Part shown: positions 7,402 to 14,118 of the stretch, in pieces
Numbering within the stretch: position 1 is the stretch's first letter
How the letters are laid out: every line of letters begins with the position of its first letter
Source of the DNA: a virus
Strand: one strand, 5' to 3'
IMG/VR virus record: IMGVR_UViG_3300033144_000611
Location: 1 to 27,305 of that record
DNA: 27,305 nucleotides
Made by a program: the position numbers and the translations under genes
The notes under the pieces: model-generated
Database searches by the model: none
Seen by the model: the letters and a program-made list of their open reading frames with translations, nothing else
What the model was told of the DNA's origin: nothing

Positions 7402-9351
7402 ATGAAGATAAATAAAAATATGCACCTTACATCAACATTTAAAGTGAAAGCCATAAGTGAAGATAAAGAGAGTGTGAAAATTGAAGGATATGCAAATACC
7501 ACTACTAAAGATAGAGCTGGTGATGTAATTATTGAAGAAGCATGGGCAAAGGGAGGATTAGATAATTATCTTAAAAATCCAATTGTACTTGCTTTTCATA
7601 ATCACGAGAAACCTATCGGAGAAGTTACTGAGTATAGCATTAATCAACAAGGTCTACGAGTTGTAGCAGAAATCAGCAAGTCCGCTGGTGATGTTTATAA
7701 CTTAGTAAAAGAAGGAGTACTAAAAGCTTTTTCAGTAGGGTTTAGAGTCAAAGATGCCGACTATGATTCTGAAACTGATATCTTTGTTATCAAAGATCTC
7801 GAACTATTTGAAATTTCAGTAGTTAGTGTTCCAGCAAATGCCGAATCTGTATTTTCTGTAAAGAAAGCCTTTGAAGACGAAAACGAGTATAGTAAGTTTA
7901 AACACTTATTTAATAATGAAAATATCCAGGATCCAGAAGTAACTAAAGCAGTTATAGAAGATACTGAGAATAAAGGAGAAGAACCTGTGGATAAAGATAA
8001 ACTTTCTTTAACGCCTCAAGAAATTGAAAAATTGCAAAAAGATGCAGTTGAAAAAGCATTTGCTGCTAAAGCGGCTGACGATAAGAGAAAAGAAGAAATT
8101 TCAACTATCGCAACTAACGCTGGAACATCCGGTGCAGAACTATTAATAAAAGAACTAGAAGATAGACTTTTAGTAAAAGAAAATACAGTACAGGAAACTT
8201 TAACAAGTTTACAAACTGAACTTAAAGAAAAACAAGATGAAATCATTAAGCTAACTAATAGCAAAATGACTTTCCAAGATAAACGCTCAAACGTTCAAGT
8301 TAAGCAAGCTGAAATCGATAAATTCGTTTTAACTTCTAAAATTATGAACAAGAGTATTGCAGAATTAGATGCATATAAAATGTATGTTGAAAAAATCGGT
8401 GATCACTTAGGTGGCATGGATTCTGGTGGTGCTGGAGACGGTAGTGACTGGGAAACTTTATTCTCAACTAGTTTATATGAAGATATGAAGGATAAATTAG
8501 TAGTAGAACCATTGTTTAACAATAGAGTTACAATGAATTCTAGAACTTTAGTATTCCCATACAATCCAGAAGCAGGACACGCATCTTGGGTAGCTGATAC
8601 AGCATATAAATCTACAAATGGTGATTCATCTGGTGTTGCTAGAACACATTTACCAGGCGATAATCTATTAAAAGCTGAGAAATTAGCTTCTAAAGAATAT
8701 TTAGGTTATGAAGAAGAAGAAGATTCAATCATCGCGATTGCTCCTATTGTTCGTAATGCTATTGTTCGTAGAATGTCTCGTACAACAGATACTGAATTAC
8801 TTCGTGGTAATGCTGGTGTTGAAACTATTGCTGGTCAAACAGGTTTAGCTTTAATTACAGGTGTTGCAACTTTCGCAACAGATAATAGTGCTTCAGTAAC
8901 TCAAGATGGTACATTTGGTGCAGCTAATCCAGTTACTATTGCTGACTTACAAGCTACACGTAGAAAAATGGGAGCTTACGGTCTTAATCCTAGTGAAGTT
9001 GTTTACTTAGTTAACGAAAGCGCGTATTACGATTTAATGGATGATCCTGATTTCCGTACTATGGATTTAGTTGGCGAAAATGCTACTATCTTACGTGGTC
9101 AAATTGGTTCCGTTAATGGTTCTCCAGTAATTATATCAGATACATTTGCTACTGCAGCAATTGGTACAGTAGCTGCTGTTGCATTAAATGCATCACATTA
9201 CTTATTTGGTGAATTACGTGGTATGAGAGTTGAACGCGACGTAGATATTGAAAACCAAAAGAACGTTTTAGTTGCTACTCGCAGATTTGCGTTTAATGAA
9301 TTAATTCCAGGAGCTACAAGCTCTGCAGCATTAATTTACCCAGCATCATAA
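7402..9351 (+). CDS. Prohead protease fused to HK97-fold major capsid protein
   Basis: 649 residues. Residues about 8-155 are a herpesvirus/HK97-type prohead serine protease: candidate catalytic His66 or His68 in AFHNHEKPIGE, Ser111 in KAFSVGF and Glu137 in ELFEISVVSVPANAE. Residues about 196-330 are charged and helical, a delta or scaffold region with coiled-coil character that is normally cleaved off during maturation. From about residue 340 (WETLFSTSLYEDM) the HK97-fold capsid domain runs to the end, with VEPLF, ADLQATRRKMGAYG and a C-terminal DVDIENQKNVLVATRRFAF. Protease-capsid fusions are known in some phages, but in T5 these are separate genes. ATG 7402 follows GAGGA at 7387-7391. Codon use changes within the frame: protease glycines are mostly GGA, capsid-domain glycines mostly GGT, with CGT arginines appearing only in the capsid part. 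Confidence 0.9.
   Translation: MKINKNMHLTSTFKVKAISEDKESVKIEGYANTTTKDRAGDVIIEEAWAKGGLDNYLKNPIVLAFHNHEKPIGEVTEYSINQQGLRVVAEISKSAGDVYNLVKEGVLKAFSVGFRVKDADYDSETDIFVIKDLELFEISVVSVPANAESVFSVKKAFEDENEYSKFKHLFNNENIQDPEVTKAVIEDTENKGEEPVDKDKLSLTPQEIEKLQKDAVEKAFAAKAADDKRKEEISTIATNAGTSGAELLIKELEDRLLVKENTVQETLTSLQTELKEKQDEIIKLTNSKMTFQDKRSNVQVKQAEIDKFVLTSKIMNKSIAELDAYKMYVEKIGDHLGGMDSGGAGDGSDWETLFSTSLYEDMKDKLVVEPLFNNRVTMNSRTLVFPYNPEAGHASWVADTAYKSTNGDSSGVARTHLPGDNLLKAEKLASKEYLGYEEEEDSIIAIAPIVRNAIVRRMSRTTDTELLRGNAGVETIAGQTGLALITGVATFATDNSASVTQDGTFGAANPVTIADLQATRRKMGAYGLNPSEVVYLVNESAYYDLMDDPDFRTMDLVGENATILRGQIGSVNGSPVIISDTFATAAIGTVAAVALNASHYLFGELRGMRVERDVDIENQKNVLVATRRFAFNELIPGATSSAALIYPAS
7973..7989 (+). promoter_or_regulatory. 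Internal Shine-Dalgarno and GTG start for the capsid part
   Basis: AAGGAG at 7973-7978 lies eight bases before an in-frame GTG at 7987-7989 (codon 196 of the fusion). It falls in the linker between the end of the protease domain (about residue 155) and the delta region, the one place where an internal start would release a complete capsid precursor without the protease. The motif is encoded by Lys-Gly-Glu codons, so chance is possible in purine-rich linker sequence. Confidence 0.5.
7987..9351 (+). CDS. Predicted separate major capsid precursor from internal GTG
   Basis: If translation starts at GTG 7987, the product is 454 residues: delta region (starting MDKDKLSLTPQEIEKL) plus the whole capsid domain. 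This is almost the length of the T5 major capsid precursor (pb8, about 458 residues, with a removable N-terminal delta domain). It would solve the stoichiometry problem of a fusion, since hundreds of capsid subunits but far fewer proteases are needed per head. Supporting signs are the strong ribosome binding site and the codon shift toward GGT and CGT downstream of it. The concept resembles lambda C/Nu3, where an in-frame internal start within the protease gene makes the scaffold. It remains a prediction; the fusion alone could also suffice. Confidence 0.5.
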   Translation: MDKDKLSLTPQEIEKLQKDAVEKAFAAKAADDKRKEEISTIATNAGTSGAELLIKELEDRLLVKENTVQETLTSLQTELKEKQDEIIKLTNSKMTFQDKRSNVQVKQAEIDKFVLTSKIMNKSIAELDAYKMYVEKIGDHLGGMDSGGAGDGSDWETLFSTSLYEDMKDKLVVEPLFNNRVTMNSRTLVFPYNPEAGHASWVADTAYKSTNGDSSGVARTHLPGDNLLKAEKLASKEYLGYEEEEDSIIAIAPIVRNAIVRRMSRTTDTELLRGNAGVETIAGQTGLALITGVATFATDNSASVTQDGTFGAANPVTIADLQATRRKMGAYGLNPSEVVYLVNESAYYDLMDDPDFRTMDLVGENATILRGQIGSVNGSPVIISDTFATAAIGTVAAVALNASHYLFGELRGMRVERDVDIENQKNVLVATRRFAFNELIPGATSSAALIYPAS

Positions 9352-9357
9352 GATAAC

Positions 9358-9382
9358 AATAAACCTTTTTAGGTTTATTTTT
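9358..9382 (+). terminator. Intrinsic terminator 1 after the capsid gene
   Basis: AATAAACCT (9358-9366) pairs perfectly with AGGTTTATT (9371-9379) around a TTTT loop, and the run of T continues to 9382. The nine-base-pair stem is AT-rich but starts seven bases after the capsid stop codon and has a U-tract, so it is a good rho-independent terminator or mRNA 3'-end stabiliser. Confidence 0.75.
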
Positions 9383-9402
9383 GAGCTGCTTAATTTGGCT
9401 TA

Positions 9403-9434
9403 GGTCGGGGGTGTAAAAACCCCCTACCCTTTTT
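9403..9434 (+). terminator. Intrinsic terminator 2 after the capsid gene
   Basis: GGGGG (9407-9411) pairs with CCCCC (9420-9424) around an eight-base A-rich loop; the stem extends by GGT (9403-9405) with ACC (9426-9428) across one mismatch. A TTTTT tract at 9430-9434 follows closely. It lies 20 bases after the first hairpin and immediately before the ribosome binding site of the head-tail adaptor gene. Confidence 0.65.
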
Positions 9435-9444
9435 AAGGATAACA

Positions 9445-10023
9445 ATGGCAATTATAAATTTAAGTACATATAAGAAAATGAAAGGTATTACAAGTACAAC
9501 TAAAGATGTAGAAATTTCACAGTCAATAGCTGCTGTTAATTCATACATACCAAGTTACTGTAATAGAGAATTCACAGCTTATTATGCTACTGACAAAACA
9601 GAATACTTTGATGGTGTAAGAAACAAGGAATTATTTCCAGATGTATACCCATTAGTATCAATAACAACGGTTAAGGTTTCCACAGATGGTGGACAGACTT
9701 ACCCAACTACGTTGGCGGAATTTACCGACTATGTAGTAGATTTTAAAAACTCAAGTGTAATATCTAACGTAGACTGCTTCGTAAACTCAGATATACCTAT
9801 CAACAGTGTTGAAGTTATATATAAAGGAGGTTACGTAAAGGTTCCAGAAGATTTACAACTGGCTGCAGCACATTTAGTGGAATACTACTTGGAAGAACAA
9901 TATACACCTAAGAAAGCTTTCTCAGGTGTTAGTGTAGAGAATGTTAGCATTTTAGATAATAGTGCTAGATTACCAGCACACGTTAGAAGGATTTTAGAGC
10001 ATTATAGATCTCTAAATATGTAA
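9445..10023 (+). CDS. Head-tail adaptor (connector) protein, HK97 gp6 / SPP1 gp15 type
   Basis: 192 residues with the features of the first ring protein that docks under the portal: an N-terminal helical segment (LSTYKKMKGI, then EISQSIAAVNSYIPSYCNREF), a central beta portion with a FDG turn (EYFDGVRNKELF) and LVSITTVKVS, the typical VEVIYKGGYVKVPEDLQLAAAHLVEYYL segment (a Gly-Gly turn leading into a long helix), and a C-terminal HVRRILEHYRSL helix. It starts at ATG 9445 after AAGGAT and follows the paired hairpins that end the capsid unit. Such adaptors assemble as a 12-mer at the neck and provide the platform for the next neck protein. Length and order match T5-like and HK97-like genomes. 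Confidence 0.8.
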   Translation: MAIINLSTYKKMKGITSTTKDVEISQSIAAVNSYIPSYCNREFTAYYATDKTEYFDGVRNKELFPDVYPLVSITTVKVSTDGGQTYPTTLAEFTDYVVDFKNSSVISNVDCFVNSDIPINSVEVIYKGGYVKVPEDLQLAAAHLVEYYLEEQYTPKKAFSGVSVENVSILDNSARLPAHVRRILEHYRSLNM

Positions 10024-10024
10024 T

Positions 10025-11377
10025 ATGCCAAAATCAAAGATAACTAAATCAAAACCTAGTATTACAGGAACTTCAGATGGTGAAGCAACTAAAATAGCTT
10101 TGTCAGACTATGTGAAGAAGTTCTCTAAACAAGAACTACCTGCAGCTGAGGAGTTATCAAGCATACTAGAAGCGTTCCCACTTAGTTACTTAGATTTAAG
10201 AGACAAAGCTTTTAGGGAGATGATAGGGTTTTCTAATTCTATTATAAGTAACTCTGAAAATGTAGATGAAGAATCTTTTGATAATACACAAACTTTTTTA
10301 AAACAGGAAGCTATTGCTTGGGAAGCATTACAAGCTTTAGGCAGTGATGCTGTATTTAATTCTAAAGATCATACTTTACAAACCAGCGATATATCAACAT
10401 CTTTATTAAGGTTAAAAATTATAGAGAAAAACTGGCCTAAATCTAAAATGACTGCAACTATGGCTAAGCAACTTAAAACTGCTATGGTTATATTAAATAA
10501 GTTAAAGAACATTACATACCAACAAGCTGTATCCTTAGGATATGGTAAAGGAGGTTCTAAAGGTGGAAAAATACAACCCTCATTAACAGATATGGAAGCT
10601 CTTATGAGTCTAGCTGACTCACCCCATAAGATAGTAATGAAAACTGTTAGAAGTAGTTATATAGATTCTAAAAAAGGTATAGGTTCGGTACATATAGACT
10701 GGGAAGATGCTTCATTAAATAGAGTGAAGGGTAGATTATCTAGATCAGTAAATGCACAAATTGATAAAGTGTTTGGAAAACCCTCTAAAAATACTATAAG
10801 TTATCTAGAGAAAATGAATATAATGGATATAGAATCCTCACCCTCATTCCTTTTAGATATGGAAGCTTATATTACTACGGCGCTGCTAGGTAAGAAAATA
10901 ACTAAGTATAAACGTAAAACAGTTAGTAAGACTCAGTATAAGTTATCAAATAGAAACAAAGTAAAAAGGGCTAAAAGACAACTAGAAGGTAAAGTACTAC
11001 CAAAGCTACCAACAATTAAAAATATACAAGAAGGTGCAGAACTTCCATTATTTAGTATACAAGTATTAATAAACGAAGGATTAGCAAAACAAATAAAGGG
11101 TAATATGGGAGAACCATACCACCCTCCAGTATTGCTAAGAAATCAAACTGGTAGGTTCTCAGAGTCTGCAAGGTTATTAACTTTAACAAGAGGTCAAAGA
11201 GGAACACTGTTGGGTACTTATACCTATCAAAGAGATCCCTATGATACATTTTTACCTGAGGGTAAATTAGGTACACCGGAAAGAAATCCCAAAACATATA
11301 TAGAAGGATCTATTAGAGAATTAGCTCTAGCTATTATGAAGCGCAAATTCCCCGGCCTAGTATTGGAGCTAACTTAA
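10025..11377 (+). CDS. Neck / tail-completion protein, unusually long
   Basis: 450 residues starting one base after the adaptor stop, without a clear ribosome binding site, so probably translationally coupled. The C-terminal 80 residues carry a compact, clearly conserved-looking block: LLRNQTGRFSESARL, GTLLGTYTYQRDPYDTFLP and RNPKTYIEGSIRELAL ending in a helix. This fits the HK97 gp10-like or T5 neck proteins found between adaptor and terminator. The first 360 residues are mainly helical and basic with a central Lys/Arg-rich stretch (KKITKYKRKTVSKTQYKL) and are not something I recognise. The position suggests it seals the head exit channel or joins the tail. The long N-terminal region may be a separate domain entering the head or contacting DNA. 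Confidence 0.65.
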   Translation: MPKSKITKSKPSITGTSDGEATKIALSDYVKKFSKQELPAAEELSSILEAFPLSYLDLRDKAFREMIGFSNSIISNSENVDEESFDNTQTFLKQEAIAWEALQALGSDAVFNSKDHTLQTSDISTSLLRLKIIEKNWPKSKMTATMAKQLKTAMVILNKLKNITYQQAVSLGYGKGGSKGGKIQPSLTDMEALMSLADSPHKIVMKTVRSSYIDSKKGIGSVHIDWEDASLNRVKGRLSRSVNAQIDKVFGKPSKNTISYLEKMNIMDIESSPSFLLDMEAYITTALLGKKITKYKRKTVSKTQYKLSNRNKVKRAKRQLEGKVLPKLPTIKNIQEGAELPLFSIQVLINEGLAKQIKGNMGEPYHPPVLLRNQTGRFSESARLLTLTRGQRGTLLGTYTYQRDPYDTFLPEGKLGTPERNPKTYIEGSIRELALAIMKRKFPGLVLELT

Positions 11378-11818
11378 ATGTCAAGACGAAGAAAAATAGT
11401 AAACAAACTAAGAGATACATTATCGGAGGAAATATGTGGGGTTGATCCATATAATTCAGACTTAAGAGATAGAGTATTTAACAAATTAAAATTTTGGGAC
11501 GAAGTAAATGATTATCCCTCAGTTTTTGTAACCGCAGGGCAAGAGACCAGAGAGTATCTGCCAGGCAATTTTAAATGGGGACACCTACTTGTATCTATTC
11601 GTATATACGTTAGTAGTGAATACCCAGAAGAAGATCTAGAAGGCATCTTCGAAGATATAGAAATAATCATAGACGAATACGGCAATTTGGAATATGATAC
11701 GAACAGTATGATAGAAGATATGCAGATATTATCTATTAATACTGATGAAGGGTTACTAGCACCTATCGGCGTAGGTGAAATGACTATTAAAATAATGTAT
11801 GATTTAGAGAGTAATTAA
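11378..11818 (+). CDS. Tail terminator protein (T5 p142 / lambda gpU role)
   Basis: 146 residues with an N-terminal basic helix (RRRKIVNKLRDTL), a central beta hairpin (YPSVFVTAGQETREYLPG, then LLVSIRIYV), an acidic helix (EEDLEGIFEDIEIIIDEYG) and a C-terminal strand pair around TDEGLLAPIGVGEM. This alpha-beta layout and length are those of phage tail terminators, which form a hexamer that stops tail tube growth and joins the tail to the head. It is encoded directly before the tail tube protein, the usual place, and the TDEGLLAP motif is what I remember from T5-type terminators. Its ATG follows the previous stop immediately, with GGAG at 11365-11368 as ribosome binding site inside the previous gene. 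Confidence 0.75.
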   Translation: MSRRRKIVNKLRDTLSEEICGVDPYNSDLRDRVFNKLKFWDEVNDYPSVFVTAGQETREYLPGNFKWGHLLVSIRIYVSSEYPEEDLEGIFEDIEIIIDEYGNLEYDTNSMIEDMQILSINTDEGLLAPIGVGEMTIKIMYDLESN

Positions 11819-11863
11819 ATAAATATTTAATAAATCTAAACTACGTTTAAGGAGAATAAACTA

Positions 11864-13264
11864 ATGGCTAGAAGTTTAGCAAGAAATACGAAAGTATATG
11901 CATCTACTCTAACTAAAACTGCTTTAGAGGCGGGAAGCGCAGCTATAACAGATACTTTTGAAGTTAAGGTATTAGATGGATATAGCTATTCACAAGATAC
12001 AACAAATGAAGAAATCTCAGTTAATGAAGCTGGTACAGCACCAGTACGTGGATCAAGAACATTTAATACTGCACTTAATCCAGCAGATGTAACATTCAGT
12101 ACTTATGTTAGATCATTTATTAATGCAGATACATATGGAGATTCTGGTGAGAAGATTCTATGGGCAAGTGCTCTAGGTACAGCAACAGGTTTCACTAACA
12201 GTGCAACTGCTGGTTCTGAAACACCACCAAACACATATGATAGATCAAACGGAGCGGGTACTGAAGATATTACATTTAATCTTAGTACTTCAAATTCTAA
12301 CGAATTATTAACATTAACATTAATTTTTAACTTAGATAATACTACTTATGTAATTGAAGATTTTAACGTAGCAACTACAGAAGTTGATTTCAGTATTGAT
12401 GGTATCGCTACTATTAACTGGTCAGGTCAGGGTTCTAGTGTTAAAGAAAGTCAAGTTATGCATGATGAAGTTGCAACTTGGGTAGCTGGTTCAGATTATA
12501 CAGCAACACCAGTAACAACAGCATCAACATTCATAAGAAACAAGTTAAGTACTTTAGTTCTTACAGATCACTCAGACACTCCAGCACAAGCACAAGATGC
12601 TATTGATACTGTAGTTAGTCAAGTAATAACAATGAATTCAGTATCAGCATTAACTGCAAGTGAATTCATTGATGGTAAGATCAAAAATACAACAAGAGCT
12701 CCTACAGAATGGGCAACTATTATATCTAATGATACAGACAGTGTAACAGTATCTGCAGCAGATGATGTAAGTACTTGGGTGAATACCGACGTTGTAGATC
12801 TTTACACAGCACTAGAACATGCTGGAGTTGATTACACAATTCCTATTACTGGTGCTACATTAACAGTAGAAAATAACTTCACATACTTAACTCCAGAAGA
12901 GTTAGCGGTTGTGAATCAACCATTACCTGGATTCTCAGGAAGCAGGGTTACATCTGGTACGTTCACAGCATACTTAAATACTGGTGCGGAAGGAACAGGT
13001 GGTTTACTACAAGATCTATTAGAAAAGATTAATGAAGTTTCAAATAACTTTACATTAACATTTCAAATGGGTGGAACAACAACAACTAATCCTAGAGTAT
13101 ATTTCAATATTCCTTATGCTCAAATTGGGATTCCAACAGTTAGTGTTGAAGACATCTTAACTACTGAAATTTCATTTAGTGCTCAACCTTGGGATACTGG
13201 CAACAGTGTAGCGAGTTTCGAAGATACAAATGAAATAACAATTCAATATTTACCAGCAACATAA
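11864..13264 (+). CDS. Major tail tube protein, T5 pb6 family
   Basis: 466 residues. The N-terminal part (SLARNTKVYAST, then ISVNEAGTAPVRGSRTFN and DVTFSTYVRSF) and the later block (YTIPITGATLTVENNFTYLTP, GTFTAYLN, NIPYAQIGIPTVSVEDIL) line up well with what I remember of T5 pb6, a duplicated tube fold that assembles as trimeric rings. Two differences stand out. About 85 residues (roughly 236-322) are inserted where pb6 passes almost directly from NKLTILKI to YDIPITG. The pb6 C-terminal Ig-like domain is absent: the chain ends soon after the tube fold at QYLPAT. AAGGAG at 11849-11854 lies nine bases before ATG 11864. A hairpin terminator follows the stop codon, as for the capsid gene. Confidence 0.88.
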   Translation: MARSLARNTKVYASTLTKTALEAGSAAITDTFEVKVLDGYSYSQDTTNEEISVNEAGTAPVRGSRTFNTALNPADVTFSTYVRSFINADTYGDSGEKILWASALGTATGFTNSATAGSETPPNTYDRSNGAGTEDITFNLSTSNSNELLTLTLIFNLDNTTYVIEDFNVATTEVDFSIDGIATINWSGQGSSVKESQVMHDEVATWVAGSDYTATPVTTASTFIRNKLSTLVLTDHSDTPAQAQDAIDTVVSQVITMNSVSALTASEFIDGKIKNTTRAPTEWATIISNDTDSVTVSAADDVSTWVNTDVVDLYTALEHAGVDYTIPITGATLTVENNFTYLTPEELAVVNQPLPGFSGSRVTSGTFTAYLNTGAEGTGGLLQDLLEKINEVSNNFTLTFQMGGTTTTNPRVYFNIPYAQIGIPTVSVEDILTTEISFSAQPWDTGNSVASFEDTNEITIQYLPAT

Positions 13265-13266
13265 TA

Positions 13267-13296
13267 TAGAGGGGGGTTTATCCCCCTCTACTTTTT
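13267..13296 (+). terminator. Intrinsic terminator after the tail tube gene
   Basis: TAGAGGGGG (13267-13275) pairs perfectly with CCCCCTCTA (13282-13290) around a GTTTAT loop, followed by C and TTTTT (13292-13296). A nine-base-pair GC-rich stem with a U-tract, three bases after the tube stop codon, is a textbook rho-independent terminator. The ribosome binding site of the next gene (AGGAG, 13297-13301) begins right after it. Confidence 0.85.
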
Positions 13297-13311
13297 AGGA
13301 GATTTACCAAA

Positions 13312-13722
13312 ATGGATTTAAGCACATTAATTGTACCAATTTCAAAAACATCAATAGAGTATCCAGGATGCCCAGACTTTTGGGTTGAACTAGCATACTT
13401 AACTAAAGATGAGTTAATGAAACTTAGAGATAAGTGTACAAGTCAAAAATTAGATAGAAAAACAAGACAAATGAAGGAAGATGTTGATAGTGACCTTTTC
13501 CAAAAGTTATATATAGAAGCTATTGTAGTGGGTTGGAAAGGACTTAAAATTTCTTACTTAAAATCTATGATTCCAGTTAACTTATCTGGTATTGAAGATA
13601 TAGAAGCTGAAGTAGAATTCAGCCCAGAAAATGCAGAGTTACTAATGAAGAATGGTGTAGACTTTGATAACTGGGTAACTTCAGTATTGGATGATGTTGA
13701 AAATTTTACCAAAGTCAGCTAA
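13312..13722 (+). CDS. Tail assembly chaperone, unshifted product (lambda G-like)
   Basis: 136 residues, mainly helical in its second half, with a conserved-looking start (LIVPISKTSIEYPGCPDFWVELAYLTKDELMKLRDKC) and the segment IVVGWKGLKISYL, typical of the first of the paired chaperones encoded between tube and tape measure. These proteins coat the tape measure during tail assembly and are not in the finished virion. ATG 13312 follows AGGAG. The frame ends at TAA 13720-13722, a few codons past a slippery heptamer, so most ribosomes should make this short form. Confidence 0.75.
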   Translation: MDLSTLIVPISKTSIEYPGCPDFWVELAYLTKDELMKLRDKCTSQKLDRKTRQMKEDVDSDLFQKLYIEAIVVGWKGLKISYLKSMIPVNLSGIEDIEAEVEFSPENAELLMKNGVDFDNWVTSVLDDVENFTKVS

Positions 13723-14099
13723 TATTAATAGAGACTAAGTTAAGAAACTTCTACAATAACTCAGCAGTTAAAATGACTACTGAGAAATATTTTATGATGT
13801 GTGAACAATTAGGCAAAGAGCCTTTAGAAGAGGAAGTACCTGCAACCTTTGAGGATTTCCCATACGTCGTACAAACAGCTATGAATATTCACGCGGTCCT
13901 CCCAGATAAGTGGGAGGGCTTCAGTGGTACATATATGGGAAAAGAATATGTATTACTTCCATACTTAGCTGATGTAGTATATAAGGTTGACAATAAAGCA
14001 CAATTAGTACAGTTCGTTACTTTAATAGATAGAATAATTACAGAGTATAGAGCTGCAGAACAGAAAATAAGACAAAAGAAAAACAATAAGAAAAAATAA
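13312..14099 (+). CDS. Tail assembly chaperone, -1 frameshift product (lambda GT-like)
   Basis: A -1 slip on AAATTTT (13701-13707) joins the first frame to the one running to 14099, giving 132 + 130 = 262 residues. The second frame is closed by TGA at 13698-13700 and open from 13701 onward, so it overlaps the first frame only over 22 bases, and the slippery heptamer sits right at the start of that overlap. The joined part begins YQSQLILIETKLRNFYNNS and continues with MTTEKYFMMCEQLGKEP, acidic and aromatic patches and a Lys-rich end. An ATG at 13773 could start the second part separately, but it has no convincing ribosome binding site and lies in a hairpin; it also omits the 22 residues that precede it in the open frame. 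Confidence 0.75.
13701..13707 (+). promoter_or_regulatory. Slippery heptamer for programmed -1 frameshift
   Basis: AAATTTT in the zero-frame register A-AAT-TTT fits the X-XXY-YYZ rule, allowing AAT to AAA and TTT to TTT re-pairing after a one-base backward slip. It occurs at the only place where the two chaperone frames overlap. Confidence 0.75.
13760..13784 (+). other. RNA hairpin covering the second chaperone ATG
   Basis: CTCAG (13760-13764) pairs with CTGAG (13780-13784), then after one mismatch AGTT (13766-13769) pairs with GACT (13775-13778, one G-T wobble) around a five-base loop. The hairpin contains ATG 13773 and would tend to mask it. At over 50 bases from the slippery site it is too far to be a classical frameshift stimulator. 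Confidence 0.35.
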
Positions 14100-14118
14100 A
14101 ATTTAAAAGGGCACATTA

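Noticed and set aside
11819-11863. Promoter before the tail tube gene
   Set aside because: The 45-base gap is very AT-rich, so -10-like hexamers occur by chance, and no -35 at proper spacing was found; only the AAGGAG ribosome binding site is supported.
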